Positions 35,862 through 45,192 are shown, counted from the first letter of the stretch. The stretch is 64,000 nucleotides of DNA from Streptomyces sp. NBC_01446 (GCF_026340095.1 NZ_JAPEPO010000001.1:6670001-6734000); one strand, 5' to 3'. Notes: generated by a model not told the origin, from the letters alone. A program made the numbers and translations.

Positions 35862-37073
35862 ATGGCCGACCGGGTCACGGTGATCGGCTGGGACGGCTCG
35901 CCCCTGACCGCGACGGCACGCTCCGCCCTCGGCGCCGCCACCCTCGTGGCGGGCGCGGGCCACCACCTCGCGCTTCCCCAGGTCCCGGGCCGCGCCGAGC
36001 GGATCAGGCTCGGCAGCGTTTCGCTCGCCGCCCGCCGCATCGCCGCCCACCGCGGCACCGCCGTCGTCCTCGCCGACGGAGACCCCGGCTTCTTCGGAGT
36101 CGTACGCACGCTGCGCGCGCCCGAGTTCGGCCTCGAGGTCGAAGTGGTCCCCGCCGTCTCCTCCGTGGCCCAGGCCTTCGCCCGTGCCGGGATGCCCTGG
36201 GACGACGCCCAGGTCGTCGTCGCCCAGCGCCGCACCCTGCGCCGCGCCGTCAACGTCTGCCGCGCCCACCCCAAGGTCGCCGTCCTCACCTCGCCCGGAG
36301 CGGGCCCCGCCGAACTCGGACTGCTGCTCGACGGCGTCCACCGCACCTTCGTCATCTGCGAGGAACTCGGCACCGACCGCGAGCAGGTCACCGTTGTGAC
36401 GAGCGACAACGCCGCCGACCACACCTGGCGCGACCCGAACGTCGTCATCGTCATCGGCGGCCCGGCCGCCCCGTCCGACGACAGCGCCTGGCTCGCCGGA
36501 GGCGCCCCCTCGGCCGCCCCGCGCGGCTGGGCACTGCCCGCCGCCGAGTACGGCGGCCGCCTCGGCGAGGGCGAGACCGAGCCCCTGCGCGCCGCCCAAC
36601 TCGCCCGCACCGGACCGCGCGTGGGTGACCTCGTCTGGGACATCGGCTGCGGCAACGGAGCCTTCACCGCGGAGGCCGCCCGCTTCGGCGCCGCCGTCAT
36701 CGCCGTCGACCGCGACCCCGACGCCTGCGCCCGCACCCTCGCCACCGCCCGCCGCTTCGGAGTGCAGCCGCAGATCGTGCACGGCACGGCGCCCCACATC
36801 CTCGAAGACCTGCCCGAACCCGATGTCGTACGCATCGGGGGCGGGGGAGCGGCCGTCGTCTCCGCCGTCGCCGACCGGCGTCCCGAACGCATCGTGACGC
36901 ACGCCGCGACACGCGATGCCGCCGAACTCATCGGCAGGGACCTGACGGAGCACGGCTACCGGGTCGAGTGTTCGCTCCTGCAGTCCGTCGAGCTGGACAC
37001 TCGCGCCTGGACCGAGAAGGAGCGGACCGTGGGGTTCCTGCTCTCCGGGGAGTTGCCCGACCGCAACCCGTGA
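35862..37073 (+). CDS. cobL: Precorrin-6Y C5,15-methyltransferase (decarboxylating), CbiE-CbiT fusion
   Basis: 403 aa. The first half (about 1-220) is a CbiE-type tetrapyrrole methylase (VTVIGWDGSPLTATARSALG, LADGDPGFFGVVRTL, VVPAVSSVAQAFARAGMPWD). The second half is a Rossmann-type CbiT (VGDLVWDIGCGNGAFTAEAA, VIAVDRDPDACARTLATARR, PDVVRIGGGGAAVV). Together they methylate C5 and C15 and decarboxylate the acetate side chain in corrin synthesis. It precedes the bluB-cobT fusion by 355 nt in the same direction. Confidence 0.93.
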   Translation: MADRVTVIGWDGSPLTATARSALGAATLVAGAGHHLALPQVPGRAERIRLGSVSLAARRIAAHRGTAVVLADGDPGFFGVVRTLRAPEFGLEVEVVPAVSSVAQAFARAGMPWDDAQVVVAQRRTLRRAVNVCRAHPKVAVLTSPGAGPAELGLLLDGVHRTFVICEELGTDREQVTVVTSDNAADHTWRDPNVVIVIGGPAAPSDDSAWLAGGAPSAAPRGWALPAAEYGGRLGEGETEPLRAAQLARTGPRVGDLVWDIGCGNGAFTAEAARFGAAVIAVDRDPDACARTLATARRFGVQPQIVHGTAPHILEDLPEPDVVRIGGGGAAVVSAVADRRPERIVTHAATRDAAELIGRDLTEHGYRVECSLLQSVELDTRAWTEKERTVGFLLSGELPDRNP

Positions 37074-37428
37074 CCACGTCGCTCCGGGGCGCGCTGTAGG
37101 CTGGCCGATCGTTGTACTGCACCCGGACGTCCGGCTTTCCGTCGGTCAATGTCCGGAAAACGCGCCACTTTTGGGGTGCGTGTGGTACGGCAGGACCGGA
37201 GGATGCGCAACGTGGCGCAGTCCACAGCGGGCCGTGCCCGATCCAGGTGCGGTGGCAGCCGGCCGACCGGGACAATACCTGTTGTCCTCAGCCGGCTCGT
37301 GCCGCACGGCACTCACGCTCGTTCTTCATGACGGGCGGTCGGTGCGCCGCTCCGGTCACTGGGGTCGCATCCCCGGCCGACGGCCGGGGGCTGCCGAAGA
37401 AGCACTAACCGATGGGCGAGGGGTACGC
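37074..37428 (+). other. 355-nt gene-free leader before the bluB-cobT fusion
   Basis: TAGGCT at 37097-37102 suggests transcription from about 37109, giving a leader of about 320 nt. It holds several short hairpins: GGACAA/TTGTCC (37270-37287), GTGCCG/CGGCAC (37299-37312) and CCCCGGCC/GGCCGGGG (37371-37389). Small frames at 37149-37331 and 37328-37408 are open but weakly coding. I do not see the conserved B12 box of a cobalamin riboswitch. Confidence 0.4.
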
Positions 37429-40400
37429 ATGACCGACACCGGCCAGGTTCCGGGCGAGGGGCTGCCGGAGAACGCAGGCACGGTGGAACAGCCGGGCGTC
37501 CCCGCCCCGGGTGCGTACACCTTCCTCGACCCCTCCGAAACCCCCGCCGAAGACGACGATCTGCTGCTGATGCCGGGTTCGCAGGGCGCCTGGGGCGAGC
37601 CGCAGGCCGCCCCGATGCCCGCCCCGCACGAGCCGGGCCCGCACGAGACGGCGGGCCGGGACAGCGGCCAGGTCGACCTGAACGGCGTCCGAGTGCCGGG
37701 GCCCTCGCCCGCCCCGCACCCCGGGCCCGCGCGTCGTCCGCTGCACATGGGTCCGCCGGTGCCGGACGGCACGGGCAGCCCTGTCCGTTCGCTCGCCGAC
37801 CGGGGCCCCGCGCACACACCGCCGAACCCCATGCCGGTACGTCAGGCGGGCCCGCCCACCACGGAGCCCGAGTACCTCGACATCCCGCGCGACGAGACGG
37901 GCGCCCCGGTGCCGCAGCCCGGTGAGATCCCGCCGCAGGGCGCCGCTCCCTGGGGCGCACAGGCTCCGCAGCAGGGCTTCGAGGCACCCGCCGCAGAGGT
38001 CGCACAGGAGCTCGCCCCAGAGGTCGCAGCAGAAACGGTCGTCCCGGACGCCACTCCCGTCACACCGGCCGCCCCGACGCGGCGGACCGTCGGCGACGCC
38101 CCCGTGTTCGCCCAGGCGCCCCAGCATCAGCAGCATCAGCAGCATCTGCAGGACGTGCAGGACCCGCACGCCGTGCAGGCCGAGCAGACGCCGGAGGGCG
38201 CGGTGGCCCCGGAGTTCGCCGTCCCGGAGAAGGTGCCGGTGTACGCGGCGGCTCCCGACGGTGTGCTGTTCGCCGAGGAGCAGGCCGCGCCGGCCGAGTA
38301 CGCCGTCGACTACTCCTCCGCCCCGAACGGTGTGCAGTTCGCGCCGCAGGGCCCCGAGAACGCGCAGTTCGCGGTGCAGCCCGAGCCGGTGGCCGCCTAC
38401 GCAGGGCATCAGCAGATGGCCGCGCACCCCGTTGAACTGCCCGTCGACCCGCACTCCGGCCAGTTCGCCATGGCGCCCGAGGCGGTTCAGGGCCAGCACT
38501 TCCCGCAGGCTCCCGCCGAGGGTCCGGCGGACCAGGCGGCGCAGCCGCTCGGCCAGTTCGTGCCCGTCGAGGGGACGATCCCCACCACGCCGCACCTGGC
38601 GCCGACGCCGCCGCAGCACATGGTCGTGCCACCGCTGCCCGAGCCCGCGGCCGAGTTGCCCGAACCGGTGGCGCCCGCCGCCCCGGCCCCCGTCCTCATC
38701 GACGAGGCCCCCGAAACACCCGACGCGGACCAGGTCCCCCAAGCGCAAGAAGCACACGAAGTCCACGTGGTACCCGAGACACACGAAGCGCACGCGGTCG
38801 ACGACGCGGCGCACGCGATGAACGAAACGCACGCGACGAACGAGCCGCAGGCGACGCACGAAGCCTCTGAAGCCCCCGAGGTGGCTGAGATCCCCGAGGC
38901 GGCTGAGCTCTCCGGGACCGCCGCGGCGAACGAGGCACCCGAGGCGTTCGAGGCGCCCGCCGAGGTCTCTCCCGTGCTCCCCGACGCCGTCGTCGAGACC
39001 CCCGTCCCGGCCGAGGCGCAGCCGGAGACCGCTCCCGAGGCCGCCGAGCCCGTGGCGGAGACGGAGCAGGCGTTCGTGGAGGCTGAGCCGGAGACCCTCG
39101 TCCCCGCCCCCCGCGAGGCCGACCCCGCCCTCCAGGACGTGACGGACGCGGCGCCCGAGACGCTGCCGGCCCCGGCCGGCGACCTCGCGGGCCCGGCCGC
39201 TCCCGGCTACGACGACGCCGAGCGCGAGGCCGTCCTGCGCGTCATGCGCGAGCGCCGCGACATCCGTAACGGCTTCCGCAGCGACCCGATCCCGCACGAC
39301 GTGCTGCTCCGTGTCCTGGAGGCCGCCCACACGGCGCCGTCCGTCGGCCACTCGCAGCCCTGGGACTTCGTCGTCATCCGCTCCGCGGAGACCCGGCGCA
39401 CGATGCACGAACTGGCCATGCGCCAGAAGGACGCGTATGCCAAGTCCCTGCCCAAGGGCCGCGCGAAGCAGTTCAAGGAACTGAAGATCGAGGCCATCCT
39501 CGACACCCCGGTGAACATCGTCGTCACCGCCGACCCGACGCGCGGCGGCCGCCACACGCTCGGCCGCCACACACAGCCGCAGATGGCCCCGTACTCCTCC
39601 GCGCTCGCCGTCGAGAACCTGTGGCTCGCGGCCCGCGCCGAGGGTCTCGGCGTCGGCTGGGTCAGCTTCTTCGACGAGCGCGAGATGGTCCGCACCCTCG
39701 GCCTGCCCGACCACCTCGAGGTCGTCGCCTACCTCTGCGTGGGCTACGTCGACGAGTTCCCGGACGAGCCCGAGCTGATGCAGGCCGGCTGGTCCAAGCG
39801 ACGCCCGCTGTCCTGGGTCGTCCACGAGGAGACGTACGGCCGCCGCGCCCTGCCCGGCGAGGACCCGCACGACCTGCTCGCCGAGACCGTCTCCAACATC
39901 CGCCCGCTGGACGCCAAGGCGCTCGGCGAGGCGTGGGAGCGGCAGAAGCGGATGACGAAGCCGGCCGGCGCGCTCGGCATGCTGGAGATCATCTCGGCCC
40001 AGCTCTCCGGCCTGTCCCGGATGTGCCCGCCCCCGATCCCCGAGCCCGCGGCCGTCGCGATCTTCGCGGGCGACCACGGCGTGCACGCCCAGGGCGTCAC
40101 CCCGTGGCCGCAGGAGGTCACGGCCCAGATGGTCGCCAACTTCCTGGGCGGCGGCGCGGTCTGCAACGCGTTCGCGAACCAGGTCGGCGCCGAGGTCTGC
40201 GTCATCGACGTGGGCGTGGCGAGCGAACTCCCGGCGACCCCGGGCCTGCTGCCCCGCAAGGTCCGGGCCGGCACCGCCGACATGACCACGGGGCCCGCCC
40301 TGAGCCGTGAAGACGTCAAGGCGGCCATCGAGGTCGGCATCGAGACGGCCCGTGACCTCGTCGCGGCCGGCAACAAGGCGCTCCTCACCGGCGAGATGGG

Positions 40401-40923
40401 CATCGCCAACACCACGGCGTCGGCCGCTCTGATCTCGGTCTACACGGGCGTCGACCCGTCCGAGGTGACCGGCCGCGGCACGGGCATCAACGACGAGACC
40501 CACGCCCGCAAGGTCGAGGTCGTCCGACGCGCGCTCGACCTCCACCAGCCGGACCCCGCCGACCCGATCGGCGTCCTGGCCGCAGTCGGCGGTCTGGAGC
40601 ACGCGGCGATGGTCGGTCTCCTCCTGGGCGGCGCGTCGCTGCGCACCCCGGTGATCCTGGACGGCGTCAGCGCCGGAGCGGCCGCCCTCGTCGCCCGCGC
40701 CGTCGCCCCCGAGGTCCTCGCGGCCTGCATCGCGGGCCACCGCAGCGCGGAGCCCGGCCATGTGGCGGCCCTGAACAAGCTGGGCCTGCGCCCCCTGATC
40801 GACCTGGACCTCCGCCTCGGCGAGGGCACGGGAGCGCTCCTGGCCCTGCCGATCGTCCAGAGCGCGGCCCGTGCGATGCACGAGGTGGCGACGTTCGACT
40901 CGGCGGGCGTCACGGAGAAGTAG
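37429..40923 (+). CDS. cobT: Fusion: disordered N-terminus + BluB-type nitroreductase + CobT phosphoribosyltransferase
   Basis: 1164 aa. Residues 1 to about 590 are a low-complexity Ala/Pro/Glu/Gln-rich region without folded motifs. From about 595 to 810 follows a nitroreductase of BluB type (VLRVMRERRDIRNGFRSDPI, APSVGHSQPWDFVVIRS, VENLWLAARAEGLGVGWVSF), which makes the lower ligand 5,6-dimethylbenzimidazole from FMN. From about 850 to the end is CobT (IFAGDHGVHAQGVTPWPQEV, LTGEMGIANTTASAALISVY, LDLRLGEGTGALLALPIV with catalytic E1132), which activates that base with nicotinate mononucleotide. Consecutive steps are thus in one chain. ATG 37429 is preceded by GGGCGAGGGG. Confidence 0.9.
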   Translation: MTDTGQVPGEGLPENAGTVEQPGVPAPGAYTFLDPSETPAEDDDLLLMPGSQGAWGEPQAAPMPAPHEPGPHETAGRDSGQVDLNGVRVPGPSPAPHPGPARRPLHMGPPVPDGTGSPVRSLADRGPAHTPPNPMPVRQAGPPTTEPEYLDIPRDETGAPVPQPGEIPPQGAAPWGAQAPQQGFEAPAAEVAQELAPEVAAETVVPDATPVTPAAPTRRTVGDAPVFAQAPQHQQHQQHLQDVQDPHAVQAEQTPEGAVAPEFAVPEKVPVYAAAPDGVLFAEEQAAPAEYAVDYSSAPNGVQFAPQGPENAQFAVQPEPVAAYAGHQQMAAHPVELPVDPHSGQFAMAPEAVQGQHFPQAPAEGPADQAAQPLGQFVPVEGTIPTTPHLAPTPPQHMVVPPLPEPAAELPEPVAPAAPAPVLIDEAPETPDADQVPQAQEAHEVHVVPETHEAHAVDDAAHAMNETHATNEPQATHEASEAPEVAEIPEAAELSGTAAANEAPEAFEAPAEVSPVLPDAVVETPVPAEAQPETAPEAAEPVAETEQAFVEAEPETLVPAPREADPALQDVTDAAPETLPAPAGDLAGPAAPGYDDAEREAVLRVMRERRDIRNGFRSDPIPHDVLLRVLEAAHTAPSVGHSQPWDFVVIRSAETRRTMHELAMRQKDAYAKSLPKGRAKQFKELKIEAILDTPVNIVVTADPTRGGRHTLGRHTQPQMAPYSSALAVENLWLAARAEGLGVGWVSFFDEREMVRTLGLPDHLEVVAYLCVGYVDEFPDEPELMQAGWSKRRPLSWVVHEETYGRRALPGEDPHDLLAETVSNIRPLDAKALGEAWERQKRMTKPAGALGMLEIISAQLSGLSRMCPPPIPEPAAVAIFAGDHGVHAQGVTPWPQEVTAQMVANFLGGGAVCNAFANQVGAEVCVIDVGVASELPATPGLLPRKVRAGTADMTTGPALSREDVKAAIEVGIETARDLVAAGNKALLTGEMGIANTTASAALISVYTGVDPSEVTGRGTGINDETHARKVEVVRRALDLHQPDPADPIGVLAAVGGLEHAAMVGLLLGGASLRTPVILDGVSAGAAALVARAVAPEVLAACIAGHRSAEPGHVAALNKLGLRPLIDLDLRLGEGTGALLALPIVQSAARAMHEVATFDSAGVTEK

Positions 40924-41090
40924 CAGGGCCGAGGGCGGCAGCCCTCACTGCCACAGGGGCGGGCCGGGACACGGGTCCCGCCCGCGCCGTACGCTGAACC
41001 CGCACGTCAAAGGCCCGCTCCAGCGCCGAAGCGAGCCTCGTACAGGCATCACCCGTCACACGCGCCACCCGCACGAGGAGCCGCACGCCC

Positions 41091-42326
41091 ATGGCCGCAG
41101 AACACCCCGCGTACCCCGTAGGCCTCCGTCTCACCGGCCGCCGCGTAGTCGTGCTCGGCGGCGGCCAGGTCGCCCAGCGCCGTCTCCCGGCCCTCATCGC
41201 GGCGGGCGCCGACATCCACCTGGTCTCGCCCACCGCGACGCCTTCGGTGGAGGCCATGGCGGACGGCGGTGAACTCACCTGGTCGCGGCGCCCGTACGCG
41301 GACGGGGACCTGGCCGAGGCCTGGTACGCCCTCATCGCCACCGGCGACCGCACAGCGAACGAGGCGGCCTCCGCCGAGGCCGAGCGCCACCGTGTCTGGT
41401 GCGTCCGCTCCGACGACGCCGACGCGGCCACCGCCTGGACGCCGGCCACCGGCCGCTCCGAGGGTGTCACGGTCGCCGTCCTGACCACCGACGCCGCCGG
41501 CCGCGACCCCCGCCACACGGCGGCCGTGCGCGACGCGATCGTCGAGGGCCTGCGCGACGGCACGCTCGTCGCCCCGCACCACCGCACCCGCACCACCGGC
41601 GTCTCCCTGGTCGGCGGCGGACCCGGCGACCCCGACCTGATCACCGTCCGCGGCCGCCGTCTTCTCGCCGAGGCGGACGTCGTCATCGCGGACCGGCTCG
41701 GCCCCCGCGACCTGCTCGACGAACTCCCGCCGCACGTCGAGGTGATCGACGCGGCCAAGATCCCCTACGGGCGCTACATGGCCCAGGAGGCCATCAACAA
41801 CGCGCTCGTCGAGCACGCCAAGCAGGGCAAGGCCGTCGTACGCCTCAAGGGCGGCGACCCGTACGTCTTCGGCCGCGGCATGGAGGAGGCCCTCGCGCTG
41901 GAGGCCGAGGGCATTCCGTACACGGTCGTCCCCGGCATCTCCAGCTCGATCTCCGTGCCCGGCGCGGCCGGCATCCCCGTCACCCACCGTGGCGTCGCCC
42001 ATGAGTTCACCGTGGTCAGCGGCCATGTCGCGCCCGACGACGAGCGCTCTCTCGTCGACTGGCCCGCCCTCGCGAAGCTGCGCGGCACCCTCGTCGTCCT
42101 CATGGGCGTCGACAAGATCGGCAGGATCGCCGAGACCCTCATCGCGCACGGCAGGTCCGCGCAGACGCCGGTCGCCCTGGTCCAGGAGGGCACCACGGCC
42201 GCCCAGCGCCGCGTGGACGCGACCCTGGAGACGGTCGAGGAAGCCGTCCGCACCCACGAGGTGAGGCCCCCGGCCGTCATCGTCGTCGGCGACGTCGTCA
42301 CGGTGGGCCCGCAGCACACCGTGTGA
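41091..42326 (+). CDS. cobA: Uroporphyrinogen-III C-methyltransferase with siroheme-synthase N-domain
   Basis: 411 aa. Residues about 1-160 resemble the NAD-binding precorrin-2 dehydrogenase part of CysG (LTGRRVVVLGGGQVAQRRLP, ADIHLVSPTAT, CVRSDDADAATAWTPA). The rest is a SUMT: GVSLVGGGPGDPDLITVRGR, VVIADRLG, KIPYGRYMAQEAINNALVEH, VVRLKGGDPYVFGRG and VPGISSSISVPGAAGIPVTH. It makes precorrin-2 by two SAM methylations, feeding both siroheme and cobalamin. The dehydrogenase domain lacks the full CysG architecture, so cobA is the safer name. Confidence 0.93.
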   Translation: MAAEHPAYPVGLRLTGRRVVVLGGGQVAQRRLPALIAAGADIHLVSPTATPSVEAMADGGELTWSRRPYADGDLAEAWYALIATGDRTANEAASAEAERHRVWCVRSDDADAATAWTPATGRSEGVTVAVLTTDAAGRDPRHTAAVRDAIVEGLRDGTLVAPHHRTRTTGVSLVGGGPGDPDLITVRGRRLLAEADVVIADRLGPRDLLDELPPHVEVIDAAKIPYGRYMAQEAINNALVEHAKQGKAVVRLKGGDPYVFGRGMEEALALEAEGIPYTVVPGISSSISVPGAAGIPVTHRGVAHEFTVVSGHVAPDDERSLVDWPALAKLRGTLVVLMGVDKIGRIAETLIAHGRSAQTPVALVQEGTTAAQRRVDATLETVEEAVRTHEVRPPAVIVVGDVVTVGPQHTV

Positions 42327-42414
42327 CCCGTCACGCCCCCCCACACGTAACCAGCGGTAACAGAACTCGCTCCGAGCCGTTGGCACCGCACCCAGGACAA
42401 GGCAGTATCAACCT

Positions 42415-43242
42415 GTGGCTGAAGCTCAAGGTCTCATCACCATCGAAGATCCCGACGACCCGCGCCTGCGCGACTACACGGGCCTGACCGACGTCGAGCT
42501 CCGCCGCAGGCGCGAGCCCGCCGAGGGCCTCTTCATCGCCGAGGGCGAGAAGGTGATCAGACGGGCCAAGCAGGCCGGGTACGAGATGCGCTCCATGCTG
42601 CTCTCCGCCAAGTGGGTCGACGTCATGCGCGACGTCATCGACGAGGTCCCGGCCCCGGTCTACGCCGTGAGCCCGGACCTCGCCGAGCGCGTCACCGGCT
42701 ACCACGTGCACCGCGGCGCCCTCGCCTCGATGCAGCGCAAGCCCCTCCCGACCGCCGACGAACTCCTCGCCACGCAGCGCCGCGTCGTCGTCATGGAAGC
42801 GGTGAACGACCACACGAACATCGGCGCCATCTTCCGCAGCGCGGCCGCGCTCGGCATGGACGCGGTCCTGCTCTCCCCGGACTGCGCCGACCCGCTCTAC
42901 CGCCGCTCGGTGAAGGTCTCCATGGGCGCCGTCTTCTCGGTCCCGTACGCGCGCCTCGAATCCTGGCCCAAGTCCCTGGAGTCGGTGCGCGAGGCGGGCT
43001 TCAGCCTGCTCGCGCTCACCCCCGACGAGAAGGCGAAGAGCCTCGACGAGGTGGCGCCGCACAAGATGGACCGCGTGGCCCTGATGCTCGGCGCCGAGGG
43101 CGACGGCCTCTCCACCCAGGCCCTGGTCGCCGCCGACGAATGGGTGCGCATCCCGATGGCCCACGGCGTCGACTCGCTCAATGTGGGAGCGGCGGCCGCG
43201 GTCGCGTTCTACGCGGTGGCCACCGGCCGCCCCCGGTCCTGA
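42415..43242 (+). CDS. TrmH/SpoU-family RNA 2'-O-methyltransferase
   Basis: 275 aa. An N-terminal substrate-binding domain (GLFIAEGEKVIRRAKQAGYE) is followed by the knotted SPOUT core: VMEAVNDHTNIGAIFRSAAA (motif 1), ALMLGAEGDGLSTQALVAAD (motif 2) and SLNVGAAAAVAFYAVA (motif 3). Such enzymes methylate ribose in rRNA or tRNA, and in actinomycetes some give antibiotic resistance; the target here is not assignable. The GTG at 42415 has no visible ribosome-binding site, so the mRNA may be leaderless. Confidence 0.9.
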   Translation: MAEAQGLITIEDPDDPRLRDYTGLTDVELRRRREPAEGLFIAEGEKVIRRAKQAGYEMRSMLLSAKWVDVMRDVIDEVPAPVYAVSPDLAERVTGYHVHRGALASMQRKPLPTADELLATQRRVVVMEAVNDHTNIGAIFRSAAALGMDAVLLSPDCADPLYRRSVKVSMGAVFSVPYARLESWPKSLESVREAGFSLLALTPDEKAKSLDEVAPHKMDRVALMLGAEGDGLSTQALVAADEWVRIPMAHGVDSLNVGAAAAVAFYAVATGRPRS

Positions 43243-43249
43243 CCGGACC

Positions 43250-44515
43250 TCAGAGGTAGGGGCGGGGCAGCGTCTCCTGCGCGTGCACACCGTCGCGCGG
43301 CTCACCGAGCCCGCGCGACGGCCCCTGGCAGCCCTGTGCCGCCGCGATCCCGAGCGCCACGAGCAGCGTCACCACCACGAACACGAAGAGCCGCTGGCGC
43401 AGCAGCCGCGGATTGGCGGGCCGGCGCTTCCCCGTCCCCGTCGTACGCGGACCCTGCCGCCCGCCGTTGCTGCGGGGCGCGGGGCGCGAGCCCGAACGCG
43501 TCGTGTTGCGGGGCGCGCCCGGCCGCGTGCTGCCGCCGGTCCGTGAGGAACCGTTGCTCGGCCGGGGCGGGGGAGTGCCCTGCGGAGCGCGGCGCTGCGT
43601 GCGCTGTTCCGCGTACTGCTCGGCGAGCCGGCCCGTGGGCCGGTCGGTGTCCCCGCGCGGGGCGGGCGGCCTGGCGTCGCCGAGGCCCTGCGCCTCGCGG
43701 GCCGCGATCTCCTTGAGCCGCAGCGACAGTTGGAGCGTGCTGGGGCGCTCCTGGGGGTCCTTGGCGAGGCAGGCCCGGATCAGCGGGGACAGGGCGTCCG
43801 GTACGCCGTGCAGCTGGGCCTCCTCGTGCACGACCCGGTAGAGCATCACTTCGGAACTGCCGTGCCCGAAGGGCGAGTCGGCCATCGCCGCGTACGCGAG
43901 GGTGGCGCCGAGGGCGAAGACGTCCGTGGCGGGCGTGACGGCGGCGCCCCGCACCTGCTCGGGGGCGAGGAACCCGGGGGAGCCGACGGCCGTACCGACA
44001 TGGGTGAGCGTGGAGGCGCCGGTCGCCCAGGCGATGCCGAAGTCGATGATGCGCGGGCCCTTGGGCGACAGCAGGATGTTCGACGGCTTGAGGTCGCGGT
44101 GCACGACGCCCGCCTCGTGCACGGCGACGAGCCCCTCGGACAGCGCCGCACCGACCGCGGCCACGTCGGAGGCGGCCAGCGGCCCCTCCTCGGCGACCTT
44201 GTCGTGCAGCGAGGGCCCGGGGACGTACTGGGTGGCGAACCACGGCTTGTCGGTGTCGAGATCGGCCGCGACCAGGCGGGCCGTGCAGCCGCCCCTGATC
44301 CTGCGGGCCGCGGAGACCTCGCGCGCGAAGCGCGACCTGAACTCCTGGTCCTCCGCGAGATCGGGCCGGATCACCTTCAGCGCGACCCGCTGGCCACGGC
44401 GGTCGGAGCCCAGATAGACGACGCCCATCCCGCCCGCGCCGAGCCGCCGGTGAATCCTGAACGAGCCGACGACACGCGGGTCCTCGCGCCTCAGGCGCAT
44501 CATCGCCATGTCCAT
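43250..44515 (-). CDS. Membrane-anchored serine/threonine protein kinase
   Basis: 421 aa. The kinase domain (about 15-280) has RRLGAGGMGVVYLG, VALKVIR, the catalytic loop VVHRDLKPSNILL, DFG in IIDFGIAW and APEQVRGAAVTPATDVFALG. A Pro/Arg/Gly-rich linker of about 90 residues leads to one membrane helix (LFVFVVVTLLVALGIAAAQG) with a short outside tail; there is no PASTA sensor domain. It resembles the many Streptomyces Hanks-type kinases of unknown targets. Convergent with the TrmH gene at a 7-nt distance. Confidence 0.92.
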   Translation of the reverse strand: MDMAMMRLRREDPRVVGSFRIHRRLGAGGMGVVYLGSDRRGQRVALKVIRPDLAEDQEFRSRFAREVSAARRIRGGCTARLVAADLDTDKPWFATQYVPGPSLHDKVAEEGPLAASDVAAVGAALSEGLVAVHEAGVVHRDLKPSNILLSPKGPRIIDFGIAWATGASTLTHVGTAVGSPGFLAPEQVRGAAVTPATDVFALGATLAYAAMADSPFGHGSSEVMLYRVVHEEAQLHGVPDALSPLIRACLAKDPQERPSTLQLSLRLKEIAAREAQGLGDARPPAPRGDTDRPTGRLAEQYAEQRTQRRAPQGTPPPRPSNGSSRTGGSTRPGAPRNTTRSGSRPAPRSNGGRQGPRTTGTGKRRPANPRLLRQRLFVFVVVTLLVALGIAAAQGCQGPSRGLGEPRDGVHAQETLPRPYL

Positions 44516-44711
44516 CCCCGCTGCCCGGTCCGTTTGACGAGCGACAGCTTACGTTTCCACGGCCGGGTGCGCGCATAGGCCGCGCCCTCGCGATCCGATC
44601 GATTGTCAGTGCCCGGTGGGAAACTTGAGAGGTGGTCAGGGAAAGCGGGAGCGGTGCGGCCCGCGCCTGCCCTGATCGCCAACCATCCGTCGTAGAAGGG
44701 GGATTGGGCCT

Positions 44712-44987
44712 GTGAAGGGTGACCGAGTGGAGATAGTCGTGGACGCGGGGGACACGACGCGCACGTACGAGGTGGTGGCGAGCCGGGCGGGCCGCCGGGT
44801 CGAGACGGCGGTCCGCAGGGGCGTGGTGGAAGTGAGCGAAGTCACCCGCTCCGGCTCTGTCGTGCGTACGGCACGATTCATGGCGACCCGGGTACTCGCC
44901 CTGGTCGAGCAGCCGGTACCCAGGGAGGAGCCCTCGGAGGCGGCGGCCCGCGCCGCGCGTCCCCTCCGGGAAGACCCCGAGACCTAG
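44712..44987 (+). CDS. Conserved small hypothetical protein
   Basis: 91 aa, soluble: VKGDRVEIVVDAGDTTRTYE, VVASRAGRRVETAVRRGVVE and VSEVTRSGSVVRTARFMATR, with a charged Glu/Arg C-terminal tail. I recall near-identical proteins annotated as hypothetical in many Streptomyces. The GTG at 44712 has AAGGGGGA about 9 nt upstream. No function can be assigned. Confidence 0.72.
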   Translation: MKGDRVEIVVDAGDTTRTYEVVASRAGRRVETAVRRGVVEVSEVTRSGSVVRTARFMATRVLALVEQPVPREEPSEAAARAARPLREDPET

Positions 44988-45111
44988 CCCGAGACCTAGG
45001 TCCTCTTCTCCACCCAGGGGAGTAGGCGAGGGAGTGGCGGTCATCCTCCGGGAGGCCCGGCAATCGGTACGAGGGCATGACGACCGTGGCTCCTGACGCG
45101 CCTAGATTTGA

Positions 45112-45192
45112 GGTCAAGCGGCGGGTGCAAGCACTCGTCCCCCGAGGTCAGGTACCCGCCGCTGCCAAACCGAAGATCTTGACCGGGAGAGG
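45112..45192 (+). ncRNA. Candidate structured 5' leader (riboswitch-like) of the small membrane protein gene
   Basis: GGTCAAG (45112-45118) pairs with CTTGACC (45178-45184); nested inside, CGGCGGGT (45119-45126) pairs with ACCCGCCG (45154-45161), and the apical part can form CTCG/CGAG (45134-45146). A 15-nt A-rich single-stranded stretch separates inner and outer right arms, and the ribosome-binding site GGGAGAGGA follows directly. TAGATT at 45103-45108 is a possible -10. No known riboswitch class is recognised. Confidence 0.4.

Noticed and set aside
37149-37331. 60-codon frame in the cobT leader
   Set aside because: Poor third-position GC bias and no ribosome-binding site; likely chance.
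37405-40881. An 1158-codon open frame on the minus strand opposite the cobT fusion
   Set aside because: It mirrors a gene with clear domains; long antisense frames are expected in high-GC coding DNA. Its composition (Arg/Gly/Leu/Asp-rich) has no family motif.
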